A DNA stretch of 7,962 nucleotides from Magnetococcales bacterium (lineage in GTDB: Bacteria > Pseudomonadota > Magnetococcia > Magnetococcales > Magnetaquicoccaceae), in contig JADGCR010000098.1 in the NCBI GenBank assembly GCA_015228895.1, positions 1 through 7,962 on the forward strand, given 5' to 3'. The position numbers and the translations under genes were made by a program. The notes under the pieces are model-generated. The model searched no databases and was not told the DNA's origin. It was given only the letters and a program-made list of their open reading frames with translations. The first letter of the stretch is position 1. Every line of letters begins with the position of its first letter. Below are positions 6,510 through 7,962 of the stretch, one piece after another.

Positions 6510-7962
<1,453 letters not shown>

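Overview
The window looks like a piece of a moderately GC-rich proteobacterial chromosome. The evidence is the hrcA-grpE-dnaK gene order, a promoter upstream of dnaK that resembles the heat-shock sigma factor (RpoH/sigma-32) consensus, a CspA-type cold-shock gene, and Gram-negative style periplasmic and membrane sensor genes. I cannot name the genus. An alphaproteobacterial or magnetotactic-coccus-like origin is only a guess.

Layout. (1) Bases 1-1511, minus strand: a probable two-gene signalling unit. A secreted family-3 solute-binding protein is followed, with a 1-base stop/start overlap, by a membrane sensor with a periplasmic domain, a second membrane helix and a HAMP-like region. The sensor runs off the left edge. 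Its reading frame is broken at a run of nine G (C on the plus strand, 417-425), and one extra G restores a convincing continuous protein. (2) Bases 1633-2841, minus strand: an intact two-domain chromate transporter of the ChrA (CHR) family. (3) Bases 2842-3199: a 358-base divergent intergenic region that probably carries the cold-shock gene promoter and a long leader. (4) Bases 3200-3471, plus strand: a 70-residue cold-shock protein followed by a strong intrinsic terminator. (5) Bases 3552-4524: a promoter and a full-length Rpn / PD-(D/E)XK family nuclease-transposase-like gene. (6) Bases 4538-7962: the heat-shock cluster hrcA, grpE and dnaK. It starts from a near-consensus housekeeping promoter overlapped by an inverted repeat, and a separate RpoH-like promoter lies just before dnaK. 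dnaK is cut by the right edge.

How the genes work together. GrpE is the nucleotide-exchange factor for DnaK, and HrcA is the repressor that usually controls chaperone operons. The sequence suggests two-layer control: a HrcA-type or other repressor site at the hrcA promoter, and an RpoH-type promoter for dnaK. The solute-binding protein has no permease beside it in view, so it more likely feeds the neighbouring sensor than a transporter. I see no clearly new multi-gene system. The most notable points are the homopolymer frameshift in the sensor gene, the non-CIRCE inverted repeat at hrcA, and the RpoH-like promoter inside the heat-shock cluster.
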